A stretch of 64,000 nucleotides of DNA from Bondarzewia mesenterica (lineage: Eukaryota > Basidiomycota > Agaricomycetes > Russulales > Bondarzewiaceae): contig SGPL01000020.1 in the NCBI GenBank assembly GCA_004802705.1, positions 1 through 64,000 of the forward strand, read 5' to 3'. This document shows positions 11,106 through 23,332 of the stretch, one piece after another (within the stretch, counting starts at the first letter, position 1; each line of letters begins with the position of its first letter). A model generated the notes under the pieces. It made no database searches. It was not told the DNA's origin and saw nothing but the letters and a program-made list of their open reading frames with translations. The position numbers were made by a program, and so were the translations under genes.

Positions 11106-14100
11106 CTAGAACCCCAACTGCTCCACAAAATCTTGCCACGTCGCGTCTAGAATATACGGTGTCTGACCATGCCCGCTCGATGTGGCTCCAAACACATCCT
11201 GTTGGCCCACTCCGGGATACGTTCCCGGGCCCGCGAAGCCATTCATCGCGAAAGGGCTCATATCGGCAAACCCGAACGTTTGCTGCAGCGACTGAGCATC
11301 ACCAGGCTGAGAATATCCTGCCGATGGGAAGTCGAAGAGGTTGAAAATGGATGGTGCGGATTGATTGGGAATGGTGGAGGATGACGACGACGGCATGGCG
11401 AAAGTCTCGAACGCCTGGATGTCGCTGACGATCGTCGGATGCAGCTGTTCGTCAGCAAGATTCGGCGGGGAAGGATTCGAGTACTGTGGCTGCTCCTGCC
11501 CCAGATCCTTTGCCGTCGATGATAGTGTCCCAGGGAACGGACGGGATAAATGTGAGATCACCTGTGTACCGCCACCCAGCCGCTGGAGCTCTATAGCGCT
11601 AAGAGGCTGCTCGTCCTGAGACCGGGTTTTATCCATCGCTTCGTGCCCTTGTCGGTGCAGGCTTCGAATAGCGTCCTGAATGAAAGTCAGCCAATGCGTT
11701 GAGTCATGGTAAATGTGTCAGATATCTTGAGTGCTCACGAGATGCTCAGCCGCTGGACGACTACCATTGTTTGCCGCATCCTCGAAGAAGCTGCAAGCTC
11801 GATCTAATTCCTCAAGTGCCGCAGGAGCTAGGCTCGAGGACGGAGCATGAGAGACGAGCAAACACATGACGATCTGCGCGACGAGAAAGACGGAAGAAAG
11901 TAAGTCAACACAAGTCTTCAAAGACGTTGATAAAATTGTACGCACCGTAGCAGAGAGCACCTTTGACCAAGCAAAATTGCTCCTGAAGAGAGACTGCGGC
12001 AAAGCACCCATGCCCCGTTGGCCAAACTCAATCACTCTGTATCCAGAACGATAGATCGCCATGACAGACGGGGCATACTTATGCTTCAGCGGATCCTCTG
12101 GTCGTTCGCGAAGTGCCTGAGCAAAGTACGCTCTATGAAGATTCAACAGAGCTTCAAACGTGTGAACGATAAGCGCAATTTCAAGGAATAACGACCAGAC
12201 TGGGCGAGAACTCACTCCATTCCTTGTTGGAATACACCATCCAGCGCTTGACCAGTATATCAGCGGACGGGTCGTCGAAATTGCCATCACGAGGAGGTAT
12301 GAGAAACTCAGGGACGATGAAATCGCGAATCTTGCGGTCCAGTTCAAGAATGGTTGTGTACTGAGGTGATTTTGCACCAAAGGCGGTGGACATGACGGTA
12401 TGGAGAAGTTGACAGTAGAGATAACCCCAGCGATGGTCTGTTACGAACCCGTGAGCAATTTCCTCCAAACCTAAAACCGAAATACTTACACCCAATGTCC
12501 TTAGTCCCGTCCGCTTTTACACACTCTTCAGTTTCTGGGGGTAGATCGCAGTCGATGAATAAGGGCATGGTGGTGGGCGGTCGACCAAAGCTAAAACTCT
12601 GCAATTTATGCAAAATTAGTGGCGTCGTAGGGATGATTATGACTCAAACCTACATTCCAAGTATCAACGCAGAGAAGGTGCCAAAATACACGACTGCGCC
12701 TTTGACTCTCCTCTTCGGAAAGGTTCCAACGTGTGCTCTTAAAATCTGCATATCAAGTCAGGATGAGACTGCAGCCTCGGGTATTCAGTCACTTACGCAG
12801 ACCAATCTAGATACACACGCATTCGATATCAAATGAAGCACAGGGCTTGCAAAAGGGGAGGGAAGTACTGACACTGTGGGCAAGCTTAACTGCGTAACCT
12901 AGATACACCCATGCTCTAGACGACCCTGTAGGGCAAAAACTACTATCTGTTAACTCAAGGTACTGAGCCATATAGCACTTCGAGATGAAAATAGCTCGTC
13001 AGCACTGCATCAGTGATACAACATTACAGCACTCACCATAACCTGAACGGCGAGAACAGTAGACGACTGGACCGGAGAATCGAACGAAAGCGTTACTCGG
13101 GAAAGCAAGAAATAGTCATATGCCTCCATATGATAATTCCGAGCCGAGATATCAAATTGTTTTGCCAAAGCGAAGACGATGAATAAGAGGCTAAGTGCGT
13201 GTATTGATCGTAGACTGTTCACGGGGCTATAAGGCAAATGCCTGATTAGAAGTTTACTAAAAAGAGTCAAAAGGACGGGCGTCGCACGGAGATTGATACG
13301 CGAGAGTCAATATTTCGTCGAATAACTGCTTTCGAGTTATCGAAGTGGGGCTTTTTATGTGAGCCAAAATCAGTGAAGACTGTATCATGTACGTTACATA
13401 GAAAACTGGCGTACAGATATTCAGTCATGGCGAGGAAAATCTCGCACATGTCAAACGCCTCGGAGAGCGGTGGGAGGCTCGCGTAGACAAGCCGTTTGAC
13501 TTCGGGGTCAATTTTATCGCCTTCAAGCTCTGGATACATGAGTTCGACGATGCGCGGGTGAAGGCGAGTGGAAGGTATATGTGGAATTTTGGGCATCAAC
13601 TTGGATGCCTAGCGCAGAGCAGACTTCGGCAAAACTATCGTAAGAAGAAAACGTTACGCATCTCACCTGAATGATATACTGAAGTTGTGTGATTTAGGAA
13701 ATGGAGAGATGGTCAGCGTCAGAAGTATCGTATCACAGACCGTAATTATGACTGACTTCTGACCGGGCCGAGGCTCCAAAGAACTTCGTATCGCCTTTCT
13801 CTCCTATACTGAGCGTCCCTGCGGAGCTTCTTGAGCTGTTTGGCTCTTCATGACAAAGAACAAACCATACCGAACGCCTCAATGACTCCATCTTCGTCAG
13901 CATCATCCCTCGGGGCTTCGGTCGCGTTCTGCGGGCTGGCTCCACCTGACTGTGTTGGCGGCGAGTTCCTGTACTTCATTCGGTCCTCCTTCAATAGTGG
14001 GTGCGTCTCATCCGAAATAGTACCTTGAAGAGCTGCAAGGCCGACTTCAAGTTCGCGTATACGGCCCGTCAGGACGTCAATCTTGGCATGCAGCTCTTCG

Positions 14101-14566
14101 GTGTTTGCTAGGACATATCTAAGCGGCGGAGGTTAGGAGGATGTTCAAATTTGAAAAGCGGGCTGAATTACTTGTTGTTTGCCTTGCCAGTAGCGAGGGC
14201 GCCTGAATCGAGTCAAATGATCAGCGACACTCCTACAGACGCGTGGTCGCACTCACCATTGGGACATATAGCAGCACACCCTCGCTTGGTACAGGTCTCA
14301 CATGGTACCTTCAGAGAACGATAAATCACACCCGTCAAGCCTTCAATCGCACGGCGTCGTTCTCATGCCCACCTTTCGGTCACAACGTAACTTCAGCCTA
14401 ATTCACCCGAAGAGGGAAAAAATCAGCAAGTACTACTGCAGAGAGACGAATCTTCATCTGAGACGTACCGTCGGCATTCTGCACATGATACGGGCACCCT
14501 CCCCGGGCGTCGACGTTGTTTCGGTGGGTCCGTAACTGTGTCTGATTTCTCAGTCGATTTCGGCAT
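11106..14566 (-). CDS. Zn(2)-Cys(6) fungal transcription factor
   Basis: The start ATG is at 14566. The first seven exons are 14469-14566, 14373-14397, 14257-14308, 14172-14202, 13871-14118, 13757-13818 and 13667-13678, and more follow down to the stop at 11106. The zinc cluster is split over three exons and reads C-x2-C-x6-C-x5-C-x2-C-x8-C (CAECRR, LKLRCDRK, VPCETCTKRGC). A short linker and a predicted coiled coil follow (YVLANTEELHAKIDVL, then IRELEVGLAALQ), the usual dimerisation element. GTLSIGEKGDTKFFG and later SLRSIHALSLLFIVFALA match the fungal_trans regulatory domain. The C-terminal 170 residues are Ser/Pro/Gln-rich, possibly activating, and end in WQDFVEQLGF. Exon 7 is only 12 bases long. 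Targets cannot be inferred. Confidence 0.88.
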
Positions 14567-16202
14567 CGAGCCGGGGAAGGAGGTCGAAGCAGCCAATTGT
14601 TACTCTGCAGGTCAATTAAAAGATGCGGACGTCGGGAGGCTGGATGTACGGAAATGAAAGGAGCGGGAGAGTAGACAAGGTGTTGATCATGAAAGGAGAA
14701 GGTGGACTTGTATTTCGTCCGCGTAATTACCAATTGAAGACAGCCTTTCGCCGCGCAAATTTGGCGTGCCGGCCCGACGCAGCAAATCAGCGCGTCTCCG
14801 AAACCTGTCCGAAACAATCGATCTTTTTTGGCTTGGATTTTCAGTCACTGGATTTCCTGTTTTGGTCACCAATTCCGACCACTTTTCCTGTCAAGTAACA
14901 AGCACCATTGACTTTGACCGTTTTCTTTGCCTACAGCGCAGCCTACAAGCTTCAGCTTCAGGTATTTTCATCTCCTGCAGATTTTGGTATACTGCTATTC
15001 ATCCGCGTTTTCCCTCCATGAATCTTGTGAATGGCAAATGCAGTTGCTTTGAGAACGGTACGGAATTTTCAACAGGTTTGGGAGCGTCCGCTCACTCCCC
15101 CAGCTAGCCACTCGTCAATATTCAATCTTCGTGCCTCATACAGTTTTGCTGAATAAAGGCCGGTTCATATGCCAATCTGTCATCGAATTCCAGCGTCAGC
15201 AGCAGGATCTATCGTTGAATGTTGAACGTTTGAACTATGCATGTGAGCCCTGTAAGCCTAAGCGGCGCTGTGGGAAGGGATGTCGATGAGGACTAGGGAA
15301 CGACCTGGAACGACGGTCCGAAGGCAGGGAAAGATAGGTCGATGGCGCACCCAACTGCCTTACTTATCGTGACTTCTGGGATCAGCTGCGTCGGTAAGAA
15401 GCATACTCACACTATTGGGATTTGGGAAGGAGGTCGTGGAGCCTGCTACTCCTGCACGTGTGATCCCTGGACGGGAATTCCACGAACAAATCACCCCGTC
15501 ATATCTTTCAATTTTCCACTATGCAAGCATTGCTACTAGTATGCACTTACACCAGCCATTCGCGGATATAAGAGAGCGATCCTCGCCTGCTCGAACTCCG
15601 GGCAGCTTGACTTGGCTCAGAAGTTGCCTTTCTGTTTCATCAATTTGATGTGAACAGGTCGCACCGGTGCTCAGACCAGCATAACGTAAGTACTGTCCAT
15701 GAACGGATCCCAGATGACCTCTATTGACTCGAGCTTCCCTGTCGACTTTATTACACATGTCTACCAGCTAGGTTCAGAATGTCCACGTCAAGCCAATCAG
15801 AATTCCGACAGTGTTCCGAGTCGGCCGGTGCCGGTGAAAGCCCACGACCGTTCGTACCCTACCAACTCTCCATGACTCCTTGCTTGGTTTCACAATGACT
15901 ACCTTAGCCGCCTGCTGAGAGGAAAAAAAAGGCTCGAATCCGGCACCTCAGGAGCGCCTGAAGCGACACGGTGAACGGAAGATCGGAGCTGGTCCTAGAC
16001 GATGAGTGGTATGTTGACCGAATCATTCTCAAACCTTCCAAGTACATACATACCCTTCCAGCATATAAGGACACGCATATCAGCGCTTCAGCCAGTGTTT
16101 GATTTGAGCCCCTCAAGACTTCCCACTCCCCCTTATCATCGATGATGCCTATCCCTGCGGCTCGAAGCCAGAGCGACTCTGAAGCTCAACCTTTGTTGGA
16201 CC
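14567..16202. other. Long divergent intergenic region
   Basis: About 1.6 kb between the start of the minus-strand zinc-cluster gene and the start of the plus-strand DUF2235 gene. Only short open frames with no motif were seen. A pair of ATGs at about 16141 and 16144 opens a 50-codon frame that overlaps the next start in another phase, so it could act as an upstream open frame. No repeat, tRNA or transposon was recognised. Confidence 0.5.
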
Positions 16203-18258
16203 ATGGTCGTCACCGTAGATACGGATATAGAGACCTATCCCTTGCGGCCCCAATCTACGCAATCGTCGCCTGGAGGAGTGTCTCCCCCTCCGTCTGATCC
16301 GTTGTCTTTTGACGATACCGTGATCCCAGCCTCGCATGCATATCGCACCCTTGTCCTTTGCTTCGACGGGACTGGCGATCAGTTCGACGCGGATGTATGT
16401 ATTGTTTAGCACGCACATATTCCTGTGGCCTCCTTTTCTGACTAACGTATACAATTCACAGAATTCTAATATTGTGTCATTGTTTTCTATGCTGAAGAAA
16501 GATGATCGGAGTCAGCAGATAGTTTATTATCAGGTACTTTTGCTTCTTTTTGAAGGAGATATCAATCTGACTGCATCTACGATTTCCGACTTTAGGCAGG
16601 GATCGGTACCTATACTATACCTCAAATCGCCACCCCCAAGATGGCGAAACTCTCCAAGGCTATCGATATGGCGATCGCCAACGATCTCGACGCGCACGTC
16701 ATGGGTAGCTATGTTATCCGCTTTTCATATGGTTGAAGGCTCAATCTTACTACACAGGAGGATACGAATTTTTGATGCAGAATTGTTTGTAGACGCTCGA
16801 GTTCTTTTCATATCTCGAACTCATCGCAATCTTCAGATCAAGCGGAAGACAAAATATGCATATTTGGTTTTTCTCGGGGCGCATATACGGCGAGTATCTC
16901 CACGTCACCATGTCTGCCCACAAAGCTATCGATGCTAATTCTGCCAAAGGCCCGGGCTCTTGCAGGAATGATCCATAAGGTATGTCAATCTGCCTGTTCC
17001 TTCCTAAGTCAAAATGCGAATCATTACAGGTTGGGATATTGCCAGCGTGCAACCATCAACAAGTCCCCTTTGCGTATAAGATGTTCAGCCGTGATGACGA
17101 GGAGGGCTGGAGGCAGAGCAACGCATTCAAGAAAGCTTTTTCAGTTGACGTGGAAATTGAGTTCCTGGGTGTTTGGTCAGTTATCGCTGGACTGTAAACA
17201 CCTTTCGTTCTTCTCACTTGCATTTTCAGGGATACCGTGGCTTCTGTGGGACTGATTCCTCATCGGCTCCCATTCACAGCATCCAACACGGCTGTGCGCT
17301 ATTTCAGGCATGCGATTTCTCTTGACGAACACCGAGCCAAATTCAAGGCCAATCACTGGCAGCTCTCCCCCCATGAAGTGCATAATCTTGGCACGAAACG
17401 CCACGAGATGCCGAGATCTAACCAACGTCACCCAAATCATCTTCATCACAATGGAAAGGTATCCGGGAAACACTTAGAGCGGGTGTATGATGATGGCAAT
17501 AGAGAGACGGATGTACTTGAAGTTTGGTTTGCTGGTTGTCATTGTGGTATGTATCTCTCGTGTCCCTTCAAAGGGGGCATCTTTTACTGATCTATATACT
17601 TATGCTGGTACAAAGATGTGGGAGGCGGCTCCGTGGCGAACGACACGCGCCATAGTCTAGCGCGCATACCGCTACGTTGGATGATCCGCCAATGCTTCCT
17701 GGTCAACTCCGGCATCCAATTCCATCGTGGCAGCTTCAAGAATATTGGGCTCGATCCCAGCTCGCTCTATCCCCTCGTGCTTCCCCGTCCGCCTCCTGTC
17801 TTTGCTTCTACCAGGGCGGCAGGGTCGTCATCCGCGAGCTCGAGCAAGCACACAACGACGCCGACTGACGCTACATGCTTTGACGGGCTGCAGTCTACGG
17901 TGGGCGCATTGACGGAAGAAGAAGAAGATTTGAACGATGCGCTCAGCCCGATCTACGATCAGCTGAAGTTGTCTAAGGCCTGGTGGATTCTCGAGTTCCT
18001 ACCTCTGAGGTTGAAAATGCAGAAATCTGATCGGTCATGGGTGTCCACGGTGACGTGAGTTGCTCTCTCTATGCATTCTCGAGCTGTCCCTGATCTTCAA
18101 TCCTCATTACTGCTAGGATCAACCGTGGTCGCGCGCGAAAGATCCCGAAGCCGAACAAGGCAGCATTGCATGTCCATAGGACGGTGAAGATCCGGATGGA
18201 GTCAGAGAATTACGTTCCAAAGGCGGGGTTCAATGCTGATCCGATCTGGGAGGATTAA
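16203..18258 (+). CDS. DUF2235 alpha/beta-hydrolase-like protein
   Basis: Ten exons: 16203-16394, 16462-16533, 16596-16704, 16758-16784, 16837-16889, 16950-16979, 17030-17175, 17230-17546, 17616-18054 and 18117-18258 (508 residues). Family features are LCFDGTGD near residue 51, the nucleophile motif GFSRGAYTA near 142-150 (G-x-S-x-G), LGVWDTVASVG, and the late catalytic-type CHCDVGGG. DUF2235 includes phospholipase effectors of bacterial type VI systems. In fungi the substrate is unknown, so a lipid-ester substrate is only inference. No signal peptide was seen. The intron after GAYT begins with GC rather than GT, and only that choice recovers the conserved ARALAGM. The start is the ATG at 16203, in the context ACCATGG. 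Confidence 0.87.
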
Positions 18259-18603
18259 TCTCTACTATGTGCGGTTTCTGATTCTCGAGCTTTCTTTCTT
18301 GGTCCTCATGCATCATATGTTCTATGCTGCTGTACATTACCACAACTCACTTGTTCACTTAATGCCAGATTACTGTGTTGAGTTGGCCTCCCCGGGAAGG
18401 ATATGGGACGTCCTTCGAGAATGTAAGATATGTTGTCCCTATTGTGTTCCCTCTCCCTCCTACCTGTCGTGGAGCAACACGCATCGTTAATTTGCATCTC
18501 TAGTATTCGGATAGGCCGCACGAAGTCCCAGAACGAGTGTCTAGAATCCCGAAACGCAACCTGAGCAGGACTGCGACGAGATGAAGATTATGTTGTGTGC
18601 CAC
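18259..18603. other. Intergenic, no gene recognised
   Basis: Short spacer between two plus-strand genes with only small unsupported open frames. Confidence 0.45.
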
Positions 18604-19920
18604 ATGAGTTTGGCGGAAGACAATCGGGGAAGAAGGTACCAATTCAATTTAGTACCCCGCGACGTTGATCGACTGTGCGTGTGCAAGTTTCATGTGACAT
18701 TGATCTTATGTTCTAATCATCGGTTTGAATCTAATCTCTGAGTGTCACCGTTGTCAGTCCCCAATCAGTACCTATGACATCTTTCAAGTTCGTATCTTTA
18801 GGTCATTTAGAGGCACTCCTAATGTTGTTCCATATATTCTAGACGCAAATACTTCCGTACCCATCGGGCTCTCATCCGGCATTCACGAAAAAAGGGATTA
18901 TCATTCGAGAAAATTGCACGAAAATTTCGTTGCTCTGCCTCGACTGTCTGTAGGACTGTTCAAAACACGGCATGCGACAACCTCTCTGAAGACATCGACT
19001 ACATCAATGGAATCAAAGGGGAGGTTATTGACTTAGCTGATGAGCTTTCTGCAGCTGGTAGCGAGGAAGATGACTTGGACACCTTGCAGGCTGGTGGGGA
19101 GGATGGTCACTCCGATATCAAGCTGGAGGATGACAAGGAAGGGGACAGTGACGATGAGTATGAAGCCTGGAAATTTGGCAAGACGAGCACGTCGGGTCAG
19201 AGACAGGACGTCCGATGCCCACCCATTGCTGTGCCTGTCAGCACCAGAGGTCTGCACTTTTGTTGCAACTTGACAATGCATTTACTGCCCAACTGACAGC
19301 TGATACAACACCGTAGATCATATCCGTCCACTATCACCCTTAGAAGGCCCAATGGGTGTTTCAACCTCCGTTAAAGTGAGGGTTGTTCAGCATCAGGTGG
19401 CTAAACAAACATTCCACTCCCCGGAGAAAGTCAATCATGCTTCCGGTAATCTTTGTTCATCTCATACTATCCAACTTCCCTGTTCTCTGTTCTGTAGGCC
19501 AGCCACTGATGACCTCGACATTCAGGTTCGAATGTGACGCAGAAGGCGCACAGGCCGCTGATGATCCAAAGTCGCAGGAGCGCAGTCGAAGGCTGCATGG
19601 ACGTAGACCTGGCTAATGAGTCGCGGCGGGGATACACTCAACAACAGAACATATCTGTTGTTGACCACCGTAACGAGCGAGGGCGTGCCGTGCAACGTCA
19701 ACCCACTGAATCTCCAGTCTTCCAATTCTTGAGAGGCCTCGGGCTCGAGGATCTATACAAAGCTTTTCGGTCGATTGGCATAGAGACTGCCGAAGATCTG
19801 AAGGAGCTCAGGAAGATGGGCGACGAAATTCTCGACAATCAGTTGAGGGGGGAATTCATTTCCCAGGGAGTGACTAGATTCCAATGGTTGAGGATTCGAG
19901 ACGCGTTGCGGAGATGCTAG
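18604..19920 (+). CDS. HTH-like plus SAM-like domain protein, unknown role
   Basis: Proposed exons 18604-18635, 18843-19249, 19317-19445, 19498-19525 and 19578-19920 (312 residues). The N-terminus is strongly basic (NRGRRRKYFRTHRALIRH). It is followed by a helix-turn-helix-like segment, LSFEKIARKFRCSASTVCRT, around residues 30-50. An acidic linker follows (EEDDLDTL, DDKEGDSDDEYEAW). The last 65 residues resemble a SAM or SAM-like helical bundle: FLRGLGLEDLYKAFRSIGI, then TAEDLKELRKMGDEIL. The combination suggests a DNA-associated protein that could oligomerise or bind partners through its C-terminus, but this is inference. Exon 2 is an uninterrupted frame and secure. The 11-codon first exon with a 207-base intron and the 51-base last intron are the weakest parts of the model. 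Confidence 0.55.
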
Positions 19921-20263
19921 TCTATGCTAGTCCGATATCATTTATCCATATTTCAGCTGTTTTGTCCGTCATCTTGTCTTTGTTTTGATTTTTTGTTATC
20001 GTTTCCTGCTTTCCAAGCGATGCTTTCGGTTCTTATTCAGTATGATTAACAACAATTTTATGGACCCTTATTTGACGCTATGACGTGGGTTTTGTTCACA
20101 AATTTTACCGTACCTGGAGGTGATTGCGGTGGCAGTGAATGCTTGTCATTCACATTGTGAATCACAATGTACATGCTGTACGAGAACGCTTCGGGCCGAG
20201 CTCGACCACTTGGCTGACAGCGCTGAGCACTACAGTAAAACAGCTTCATCGATCATTACCGTC
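19921..20263. other. Intergenic, no gene recognised
   Basis: Holds the 3' end of the preceding gene and the promoter of the HIT gene. A frame-open stretch upstream of 20264 is in phase with the HIT gene but lacks family similarity and is probably untranslated. Confidence 0.45.
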
Positions 20264-20939
20264 ATGACACCACTGTTGTTTTCCACGATTGAAGTAACGC
20301 GACAGGTATTCTACCACACGTCTCTCTCGTATGCCATCGTTAACTTGAAACCCATAGTACCCGGACGTAAGTTGAAGTGCTACTGGTCGAGCATCCTCGT
20401 GCTGACCATACTCCAATATTGCATCCCATTATTATCCAAAGATGTTCTCGTATGCCCGATACGGCCTGCCCAACGCCTAGCGGACCTCGACACGGCTGAG
20501 TTGACGTCACTCATCACTTCCGTACAAAACATCGGGCAGGTTATCGAGCGCGTTTACGGCGCCGACGGGCTCACCATAGCATGCCAGGTAAACAGAAGCT
20601 CCTCTTGATGCAATGATTCATAATTTACTAACACGAGGGTGCTTGTAGGATGGAAAAGCGGCCGGTCAAACCATCCCGCACGTTCATTTCCATCTCCTCC
20701 CGCGGAAGCATAAAGGCGATCGCTTCTCGATAAACAAGGACGACGTGTATCCCGCACTGGAGCGTGCTGAGGGAGAGCAGCCACAAGATATCGCAGCTTC
20801 AAATGTCCCAGGTGGCCAGGAGCCGCTGCGAGTTGATGCGGACGAGGACAGGGTACCACGGTCGATGGAGGAAATGGAGAAAGAAGCCAAATGGTTGAGG
20901 TCGTTTTTTGAGGAGCAGGCTCAACTCATGCAATCGTAA
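20264..20939 (+). CDS. FHIT-type HIT hydrolase (dinucleoside polyphosphate)
   Basis: Exons 20264-20366, 20442-20587 and 20649-20939 give 179 residues. HIT-family hydrolases of the FHIT branch split diadenosine tri- or tetraphosphate into AMP plus ADP or ATP. The N-terminal half shows the family order FSTIEVTRQVFYHT, AIVNLKPIVPGHVLV (across intron 1), then RLADLDTAELTSL. The catalytic triad IPHVHFHLLPRK lies at about residues 92-103, preceded by DGKAAGQT, which is characteristic of FHIT. Splicing C|AT at intron 1 creates the conserved His of PGHVLV. The C-terminal 60 residues are polar and variable, as in other fungal members. The upstream in-frame codons lack family similarity, so the ATG at 20264 is preferred. 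Confidence 0.92.
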
Positions 20940-21185
20940 AGCGTTGTTGACACGAAGTCAAGGTACTGTACTAGATGTTGTAACTTATTTAATAAGATAC
21001 AGGAACTGCCTCTATGAAGTTGGGTATTGGCTTGATGCCATTCGCAATTTCGACAGTTTGTTCCCTGGGTTCGACGATGACTTGAACACTGAACAGTCGC
21101 TACTACAGACGATTACAGGAATAAACAAAATTGTACGTCTATAATGGCATGGATGAAGAGATCAGAATAACGGCACGGCCAGTCC

Positions 21186-23017
21186 TTAAGGCTGTGGACC
21201 AAGCAGGTCCCCCATCTCCTCAACGAACTTCTCATAATCACCCTTCGATTTGCTGCCTTTTTCTGCGACTTTCTTGGTTCCCCCAGGTGGTCCGCCTAAC
21301 TGCCCCTTCAGAGCACTGAGTAAATCGGGCCTCTCTGGCTCAATAACGGCCTCGTCGGCCTCGCCAGGGCCCAGCGATGGTGCGGCGTTGATTTTATTGT
21401 CTGCAGCAGTACTTGCTGCTGCTGCTGCTGCTGCGCCAGCTTTCTTGCGTTTTAATGATGCAGGGACGAACGCAGTGCTCTCTTTTTTCAAATCACGCAG
21501 TTGCGGAGCTGCGGAAATGGTCGCTGAATCCACAGAAACAGGTGAGGGTAAAGGCGCCCCGTGAGCCGGTGGAAGAGGAGGAGCGTTTCGGGCTGCGCGA
21601 TGTGCTTGATACGTCTGGTGGGGAACTGAAGATAGAGGATCTTGAAGCGATGCACTAGACTGATTGCGGCGCGAGAAAAATCCAGGTGGAGGTGGAGGGA
21701 GGCCTCTAGATGGGGGAAAACCTTGTGGGAAGCCTGGCGGCGGGGGTGGCAGATGTTGAAAAGCATGGGGTGGAGGTGGTGGAATTAAGTCTTGAGGAAA
21801 GCCGGAAGGGGGGAATGGACCTGTGGGGAAACCGGGAGGTGGCGGCGGTGGCGACACAAAGGGGATACCAGGTGGAGGCGGAGGAAAACCGGGAGGAATA
21901 GGCGGAAATCCTACGAATGCTCCTGGGTGAGCAGGCATCCCGGGTGGCGGTGAGAATGTCATCTGTGCAGGGAATGGAGGCAATTGAGGCCGCGGCGGAT
22001 ACGGTGGAGACGCTGAAAAGAAATTGTTCGCATGCAATAGAAAGGTTAAGGAGTATAAATGTTTCGTACGTTGGGAGCCTGGCTTGGGCGGAGGAGGTCC
22101 CTCAGGCATTGGGATGTCATCATCGCTCTCCTCTTCCTCCTCTTTCATCGCTTCTACATCCCCTGCCCCAGGTGGGGGACCTTCAGGCATGGCAATACCG
22201 TCGTCCGAACCCTCTGGACAACATTGTGAATGAGCGACATCAAACAAGTTAGATGCGTTGGACGGTCACCTTCCTCTTCTTGTTCCTCCGCTTGTATCTC
22301 ATCTGGTCTTAGAGCTGGACGAAAGTGTCATTACACAATCTGGGCTCAGACTGAATCATAAAACGTACGTCGCTCGAGATAAGGCATCCCGGGAGGTGGC
22401 ACGCCGAATGGATTCATGACTGGATCATAGTAGATACTTCGTTCTGGATGTATAGGAATACCATTCTTATCGAAAAGTTTCCTTGTCCGCTCGGCAGGGT
22501 TAGTAGGCGCATCTGCATCTGCATCCTTCTCCTTTGTCGACTTCCGAGCTCTGAATACAAGTTTGCGGTGTTCGGGATGTTCGGTGACATACTCCTCTTT
22601 CTTTTTGGTGATATTCTCAAGTTCAGCTCGAAGATCCTTGAGGCGTTTCTGATCAGTAGCAGGGAGGGTAGGATTGGAGGATAATTTTTCAATTTCCTCT
22701 TGAAGTTCTGAGGAGCGAACACTTGAGTTTATGTGGTGCCCAGACAACGAACTGGAGAGACGCACCGCCAGTATCCTTCTTGACTAGTGCGAAGTCACGA
22801 GCTTTTGCACGTTCTGTCTTGTTCTACTAGCAAACTTCGTCGCTGTTCAGATTCTTTGACCATTGACGGACGCACCTTCTTTAATTCCTTTTTCCTTTGC
22901 GCTTTTCCTAAGCGCGAGATGATCAGTAAAACAAAACTAAAGCAACGAAAGAAGTGCATAAAGTCTAAGTTACATACTAAAGGCATCAGCGGGATTGATA
23001 TTCTTTCCCTTTGCCAT
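21186..23017 (-). CDS. WBP11-like proline-rich pre-mRNA splicing factor
   Basis: Seven exons in transcript order: 22978-23017, 22876-22907, 22766-22823, 22369-22707, 22270-22314, 22070-22213 and 21186-22012 (494 residues). The N-terminus MAKGKNINPADAFRKAQRKK followed by NKTERAKARDFALVKKDT is the WBP11 domain. The middle (LQEEIEKLSSNPTLP, DQKRLKDLRAELENI) is coiled-coil-like. Acidic PEGPPP segments come next, then about 140 residues of P-P-P-G-F-P repeats, the kind of ligand bound by WW domains. The C-terminus, PDLLSALKGQLGG, resembles a WH2/formin-type Leu-Lys motif. WBP11 is a spliceosome-associated nuclear protein. It is divergent from the RING gene, with 315 bases between the two starts. 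Confidence 0.88.
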
Positions 23018-23332
23018 ATTGCTGGTTCCATGACAAAGAGATCAGTAGGTTTCTGTCATACACGTAGATATGTTCGACGCTCACAGACAGTCGTTCAGCG
23101 TTGTCCAAGGTCGAGTTGTTCGAACCAAGTTCGAACGTGCTCGACTTGAAGGTTCAGCGATGACGACGTAATCGCACGTGCCAACATAGACGGTGGTCTT
23201 GAGTCATCAGTCGCGACCGGTCACCGTATCCTCTGGGTGGTCCGCTTCCCACCAACTTCCCACTACTTGGGAGGCCCCCTCCTCTGCAACAATCTCTTGC
23301 TTTCACTATTATTCCACTTTCCTTAGGTCTTC
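23018..23332. promoter_or_regulatory. Shared divergent promoter region (WBP11-like / RING ligase)
   Basis: The 315 bases between two start codons pointing away from each other must hold both promoters and 5' untranslated leaders. No TATA element is evident. Two near-identical cores, GTTCGAACC and GTTCGAACG, lie at about 23119-23140. Whether they are binding sites is unknown. Confidence 0.5.

Noticed and set aside
15900..16120. Possible tRNA or small RNA in the long divergent spacer
   Set aside because: No cloverleaf-compatible arms or internal promoter boxes could be found by eye.
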